Source: an uncultured Selenomonas sp.
GTDB lineage: Bacteria > Bacillota > Negativicutes > Selenomonadales > Selenomonadaceae
Reading direction: 5' to 3'
DNA: 10,260 nt
NCBI GenBank assembly: GCA_938045435.1
Contig: CALIBA010000264.1
Span: 1 to 10,260 of the forward strand
The notes beneath the pieces are model-generated. The model had not been told where the DNA came from, did no database searches, and saw nothing but the letters and a program-made list of their open reading frames with translations. The position numbers were made by a program, and so were the translations under genes. Positions 7,363 through 10,260 of the stretch are shown here, one piece after another. Within the stretch, counting starts at the first letter, position 1. Every line of letters begins with the position of its first letter.

Positions 7363-8544
7363 ATGAGAACAACAACATTGAAGTACATAGCTTTTTCTGC
7401 TATGCTGGCCAGCTCCATAGGACTGACGTCTTGTGGTAAGCACGATGACCCCAAACCTACGCCTAATGAGGTGCAACAACATTTCGCGTTTGTACATTAT
7501 GTGGACAAAAGCGCATATGTGGGCACTTTCAGTGATTTGACACCTCAAGCGACTGACAATAAGAAAGCATTTGAATTCGGTTTCGGGTGTTATCTCTTCG
7601 CAAAAGGAAACACGGTACTTGTACCCGAAGGGAAATTCGGAGACAAAGTGCACAAGTTCACAAGAGGAGCGCACGGTGAACTTATAAAATCAGGTACGAT
7701 GACCTTTGAACAGATGGCGCAGCCCGGAGAAATCAACTTCATCGACGAACAGCACGCATACGTCCCATTGCACGGAAGGGGCAAGATTGCGTTAATCAAT
7801 ACTGCCACATTGCGAAAAGAGGATGAAATCGACCTCTCGCCTTATGCTGTTCAGGACAATAATCCCGATCCCGGCTGCAATGTCATTCGTGATGGAAAGA
7901 TGTATGTAGCCCTCAACCAGCTCAATTCGCCCCACACTTCTGTACCAGGAACGGGTGCAGAGGTGGCTGTTATTGATCTTAAAACGAAAAAGATCGAGGT
8001 TATCAAGGACAACCGAACAAGTGTGGTCGGATTGTTCCGTCACTCCGATGCCTTTATAGACGAGCGGGGCGACATCTACTTTTACAGTGCAGGCAACAAT
8101 TTCAATGTTGCCGATAAGGAAGGTTTCCTGCGCATTCGCAAGGGGAGCGACAAATGGGATACCGATTATCTGTTCAACTTATCGAAAACGACCATCAAGG
8201 GAATAGGAAAGACGGGGCAGTATATGATTAAGTCCTACTACGCAGGTAACGGCATCGTATATAGTTGTCTGAAAGTGACAGACACAGAATTTGGAATACT
8301 GAAGAAAGACTTCCAGCCCGTAAGAATCAACATTTGGAACAAGACTATCGAAAAACTCGATTTGCCGATGACCGACAGCAATGGTTCTTTCGCAATAACA
8401 AAGTACAAGGACTTCATCGTCTTTGGAATGACGTGTAATAACGGAACGGGTTACTATACCTACAATACCAGGACAGGCGAATGTTCGCAAACACCCATTG
8501 TTACAGCCGTGGGAGTTCCTTCAAGTTTGGTCGCATTTGAATAA
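7363..8544 (+). CDS. DUF4374-type lipoprotein, XusB-like metallophore-binding candidate
   Basis: A 393-residue lipoprotein. The N-terminus is a signal peptide with lipobox LTSC, placing the lipidated cysteine at residue 24. The stretch just after it (GKHDDPKP) is charged, reminiscent of Bacteroidetes surface-export signals. The mature part is beta-rich with repeated segments (for example YVDKSAYVGTF, INFIDEQHAYVPLHGRG, AVIDLKTKKIEVI, YTYNTRTGEC), consistent with a beta-propeller and with my recognition of DUF4374. In Bacteroides thetaiotaomicron, XusB of this type is a surface lipoprotein that binds ferric enterobactin and works with the receptor XusA. A similar capture role is inferred here. 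It lies 18 nt after the receptor gene, so the two are co-transcribed. The 9-nt context ACGAATAAG just before the ATG also precedes the receptor start. No XusC (PepSY-like) partner is present in the window. Confidence 0.85.
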   Translation: MRTTTLKYIAFSAMLASSIGLTSCGKHDDPKPTPNEVQQHFAFVHYVDKSAYVGTFSDLTPQATDNKKAFEFGFGCYLFAKGNTVLVPEGKFGDKVHKFTRGAHGELIKSGTMTFEQMAQPGEINFIDEQHAYVPLHGRGKIALINTATLRKEDEIDLSPYAVQDNNPDPGCNVIRDGKMYVALNQLNSPHTSVPGTGAEVAVIDLKTKKIEVIKDNRTSVVGLFRHSDAFIDERGDIYFYSAGNNFNVADKEGFLRIRKGSDKWDTDYLFNLSKTTIKGIGKTGQYMIKSYYAGNGIVYSCLKVTDTEFGILKKDFQPVRINIWNKTIEKLDLPMTDSNGSFAITKYKDFIVFGMTCNNGTGYYTYNTRTGECSQTPIVTAVGVPSSLVAFE

Positions 8545-8556
8545 ATCTCATATCGT

Positions 8557-8586
8557 AAGAGTATTCCTTTTTGAGGGAATACTCTT
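8557..8586. terminator. Strong stem-loop after the receptor-lipoprotein operon
   Basis: AAGAGTATTCC (8557-8567) and GGAATACTCTT (8576-8586) form a perfect 11-bp stem with an 8-nt loop, starting 13 nt after the lipoprotein stop. The following GTTCTCTTTC is only moderately U-rich. The position and stem strength support transcription termination of the two-gene operon. Confidence 0.75.
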
Positions 8587-8665
8587 GTTCTCTTTCAACA
8601 GAAGGTATAACTCCACAAGGATAAAAGCATAGGAGAACCTCTTTTCACCCTTGTCTGTTTGTATT

Positions 8666-9006
8666 TACGTGAGTTCGACGAAAGAATGAGGTTCCTTATT
8701 CCTGAAGAATGTCTTGGATAGCGCGCTGTAACGGTCAAAGTGTTTTTGGGGACGCTTGCACCAGCGGTGCAAACAGAAAAAACTGCTTTTAGGCCCTTGC
8801 ACTGGTGGTGCAAACAGAAAAAACTGCTTTTAGGCCCTTGCACCATCGGCGCAAACGGAAAAAACTGCTTTTGGGCCGTTGCACCGGTGGTGCAAATCGC
8901 AAAAACCACTTTTTGGCTCTTGCACCGATGGTGCAAGCATTTCCAAAAACGTTTTTGCCCTCGCGTGGCTTTCGTAGAAGTTCTCTGCTTACATCGAACT
9001 CACGTA
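8666..9006. mobile_element. MITE-like element: 13-bp inverted ends around a tandem-repeat core
   Basis: TACGTGAGTTCGA at 8666-8678 has a perfect reverse complement at 8994-9006, enclosing 341 bp without a believable gene. TATT sits immediately outside both ends (8662-8665 and 9007-9010) and could be a 4-bp target duplication. The core is the five-unit 41-bp array at 8756-8936. Porphyromonas genomes are known for MITEs and for 41-bp class tandem repeats, from memory. The right end lies 25 nt before the AraC start codon, so the promoter of that gene must be inside or at the edge of the element. Without a second copy, the identification as a mobile unit is inference; the arms could instead be a regulatory dyad. 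Confidence 0.45.
8756..8936. repeat. Five palindromes in a 41-bp tandem repeat array
   Basis: Seventeen-nt palindromes of form TTGCACCnnnGGTGCAA start at 8756, 8797, 8838, 8879 and 8920, a strict 41-bp period. The loop triplets vary (AGC, GGT, ATC, GGT, GAT) while the stems are nearly invariant; unit 2 has a T at stem position 7 and unit 3 a single arm change. The 24-nt linkers are identical between units 1-2 and 2-3 and drift in the last two, each with an A-run followed by a T-run. Degenerate linker-like sequence is visible on both outer sides (about 8735-8755 and 8937-8958). The period is not a multiple of three, so reading frames through it are artefacts. Confidence 0.9.
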
Positions 9007-9031
9007 TATTTATATAGAGAGATACAATGGT

Positions 9032-10012
9032 ATGACCATAGAGTTTTGTGCTATCAACAAGCCCGAAGATTGGATGGAGATGGTCGCCGAACAATTTGGC
9101 ACATCGGTGACGAATAACGGTTTTACCGTTCCGGCTTCAGTGGGTCGCGGATTTTTCAAACAATATTATCCGTTGCCGTGGCTCACATTGACCTATATCA
9201 GTTTCATGTCATACGAACCGATGACAATGGTGCGTCGCTCGGTAGAAAACTCAAAATGGATTCCCGTGATGTTCTATGTCAACGAGCATAAACACGAGCA
9301 GATTATCGGCACAAGTACGAAAACGGTCGGGGTGGACACGCTCGACGGTATCTTTATGCCTTCGAGCAATATTCCTACGGAATGGACATTCGATCCTAAA
9401 CGGCAGTACGAAAATATCACATTGACTTTCAACAAGGATTGGATAGAGCAATTAGATGCGGCTCACGAAACCTACATCAGTAGGTTGCTCCAGTCAGACA
9501 AGTCTTTTTATCTGTTTGAGACCATTACGCCGGCCATGCAGCAGACACTATACGGTATCAAGTCAATAGTTGAAAACAATGCGCCTCTCTCCCCGCTCCA
9601 TCTGCATGGAAAAGCAATAGAGCTACTGACAATGTTTCTCGAAAAACTCGAAAGGCGTTCTGAAGTAAAACCTTTTGCCAATTTGAATTTACACGATGTG
9701 GAGTCTGTATTCCGTATCCGGCGTCTGATTTTGCGGAATTTGAACCACACCCCGAGTCTCCCTGAATTGGCACGTGAGGCCAATATGAGCAGTTCCAAAT
9801 TACAGAAGTGTTTCAAGCAGGTCATCGGTAGCGCGATTGCCGAATATGCCCTATCTGAAAAGATGGAATGGGCAAAACGGCTGTTGTCCACTCGCCTTTA
9901 TTCTGTATCCGAAGTGGGGTATGAAATCGGATACACCAATCTTAGTCACTTCACGGAGGCTTTCCACAAGCATCACAGGATAAAGCCAAAGCAATACCTC
10001 GACTCTTTGTAA
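9032..10012 (+). CDS. AraC-family transcriptional activator, PchR/YbtA-like
   Basis: A 326-residue protein. The C-terminal domain (about 225-325) is a clear AraC double helix-turn-helix. The first is SLPELAREANMSSSKLQKCFK (about 242-262); the second, SVSEVGYEIGYTNLSHFTEAF (about 291-311), has the family-typical GY..LSHF..AF pattern and is followed by KPKQYL. The N-terminal 200 residues lack a recognisable sugar-binding cupin pattern and fit the effector domain of PchR/YbtA-type regulators, which sense imported siderophore in the cytoplasm and activate receptor genes. Targets are probably its neighbours, through the 21-bp-spaced direct repeat at 4887-4921. The start at 9032 is preceded by an AT-rich leader; an ATG at 9027 in another frame stops after two codons. 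The frame is open upstream without an in-frame ATG. The gene lies 25 nt after the MITE-like element and is convergent with the integrase. Confidence 0.9.
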   Translation: MTIEFCAINKPEDWMEMVAEQFGTSVTNNGFTVPASVGRGFFKQYYPLPWLTLTYISFMSYEPMTMVRRSVENSKWIPVMFYVNEHKHEQIIGTSTKTVGVDTLDGIFMPSSNIPTEWTFDPKRQYENITLTFNKDWIEQLDAAHETYISRLLQSDKSFYLFETITPAMQQTLYGIKSIVENNAPLSPLHLHGKAIELLTMFLEKLERRSEVKPFANLNLHDVESVFRIRRLILRNLNHTPSLPELAREANMSSSKLQKCFKQVIGSAIAEYALSEKMEWAKRLLSTRLYSVSEVGYEIGYTNLSHFTEAFHKHHRIKPKQYLDSL

Positions 10013-10053
10013 GTTGGATCAAAGTCGAGCAGACAATTTCTGGTTGTATAGCG

Positions 10054-10118
10054 ACTACACCTGACTACGCCTTGCTCCTTTCTTTTTCACCGCATTACCT
10101 CTGTTGTAGTCATGTAGT
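10054..10118. repeat. Bulged 13-bp inverted repeat between regulator and integrase
   Basis: ACTACA (10054-10059) and TGACTAC (10062-10068) are matched in reverse complement by TGTAGT (10113-10118) and GTAGTCA (10106-10112). This gives 13 pairs with a 2-nt bulge on the left and a 37-nt loop. Each arm therefore holds two copies of a GACTAC-like hexamer. It lies in the 167-bp gap between convergent genes. It may be a bidirectional terminator, or a set of recombinase or accessory-protein sites near the integrase. Confidence 0.45.
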
Positions 10119-10179
10119 AAGATCTATTCAATGAAAGGGAAAAAGCATACCGCCTCACGTTAGGACAGCCGTGCGGGGA

Positions 10180-10260
10180 TCACGCTAACGCCGCTTGTTG
10201 CTTCCGGATCAGCTTGTCCATGTCTTCCGAGATCTTTTTGTCCGTCACCTGCGCATAGAT
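10180..10260 (-). CDS. Tyrosine recombinase/integrase, C-terminal 26 residues (partial)
   Basis: Reading in from the right edge on the minus strand gives IYAQVTDKKISEDMDKL, nine more residues, and a TGA at 10180-10182. The IYA(Q/K/R)VTDKK(I/V)SEDM motif is the characteristic end of Bacteroides phage/conjugative-element integrases. The Tyr of IYAQV (codon 10255-10257) is the expected catalytic nucleophile that attaches to DNA during strand exchange. The rest of the enzyme lies beyond the window. Transcription runs leftwards into this window, as expected if the element's end and attachment site lie to the right, with this locus as internal cargo. Which element it belongs to cannot be proved from 81 bp. 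Confidence 0.8.
   Translation of the reverse strand: MYAQVTDKKISEDMDKLIRKQQAALA

Noticed and set aside
8756..8936. CRISPR-like array
   Set aside because: The regular spacing is suggestive, but the linkers are copies of one another rather than unique spacers, the repeat is a 17-nt palindrome, and no cas gene is present. It is a plain tandem repeat.
8595..9117. Open frames through the repeat array on both strands (such as 8740-9117 plus and 8595-8936 minus)
   Set aside because: They arise from translating a 41-bp repeat in shifting frames. The products are repetitive Cys/Trp/Lys-rich peptides with no family resemblance, and one overlaps the regulator gene.

Overview
The window looks like Bacteroidales DNA, with Porphyromonas or a close relative as the best guess. 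The evidence is a SusC-style TonB receptor with an N-terminal carboxypeptidase-regulatory-like domain, a DUF4374-type lipoprotein, a TAnnTTTG-type promoter, A-rich start contexts in place of strong Shine-Dalgarno sites, paired MerR/HTH_17-like proteins typical of Bacteroides conjugative transposons, and the C-terminal end of a Bacteroides-type tyrosine integrase. Species assignment is inference.

Layout. Positions 1-452: a possible gene start reading off the left edge (minus strand), then about 390 bp without a convincing gene but with one good promoter. 453-1048: two translationally coupled small helix-turn-helix proteins (plus). 1049-1120: short convergent gap with a hairpin. 1121-4557: a tandem pair of half-size ABC transporters of exporter fold (minus), each with a membrane domain fused to an ATPase. 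4558-4974: a 417-bp divergent control region with three candidate regulatory structures, including an 11-bp direct repeat at exactly 21-bp spacing. 4975-8544: TonB-dependent outer-membrane receptor and DUF4374 lipoprotein (plus, operon), closed by an 11-bp stem-loop. 8666-9006: a MITE-like element with 13-bp inverted ends, holding five tandem 41-bp units that each carry a 17-nt palindrome. 9032-10012: an AraC-family regulator of PchR/YbtA type (plus). 10013-10179: a bulged 13-bp inverted repeat. 10180-10260: the last 26 codons of a tyrosine recombinase (minus).

How the genes may work together. I read 1121-10012 as one complete metallophore (siderophore or related chelate) uptake locus. The surface lipoprotein and TonB receptor would capture the loaded ligand and move it across the outer membrane. 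The heterodimeric exporter-fold ABC transporter would import it across the inner membrane, as YbtPQ and IrtAB do. The AraC regulator would sense the ligand in the cytoplasm and activate the two divergent operons. The arrangement parallels the yersiniabactin set (YbtA, YbtP, YbtQ, FyuA) but includes a XusB-like Bacteroidetes lipoprotein. The flanking HTH pair and integrase suggest that the locus is cargo of an integrative mobile element. The substrate (siderophore, haem or another metal chelate) cannot be determined from sequence.
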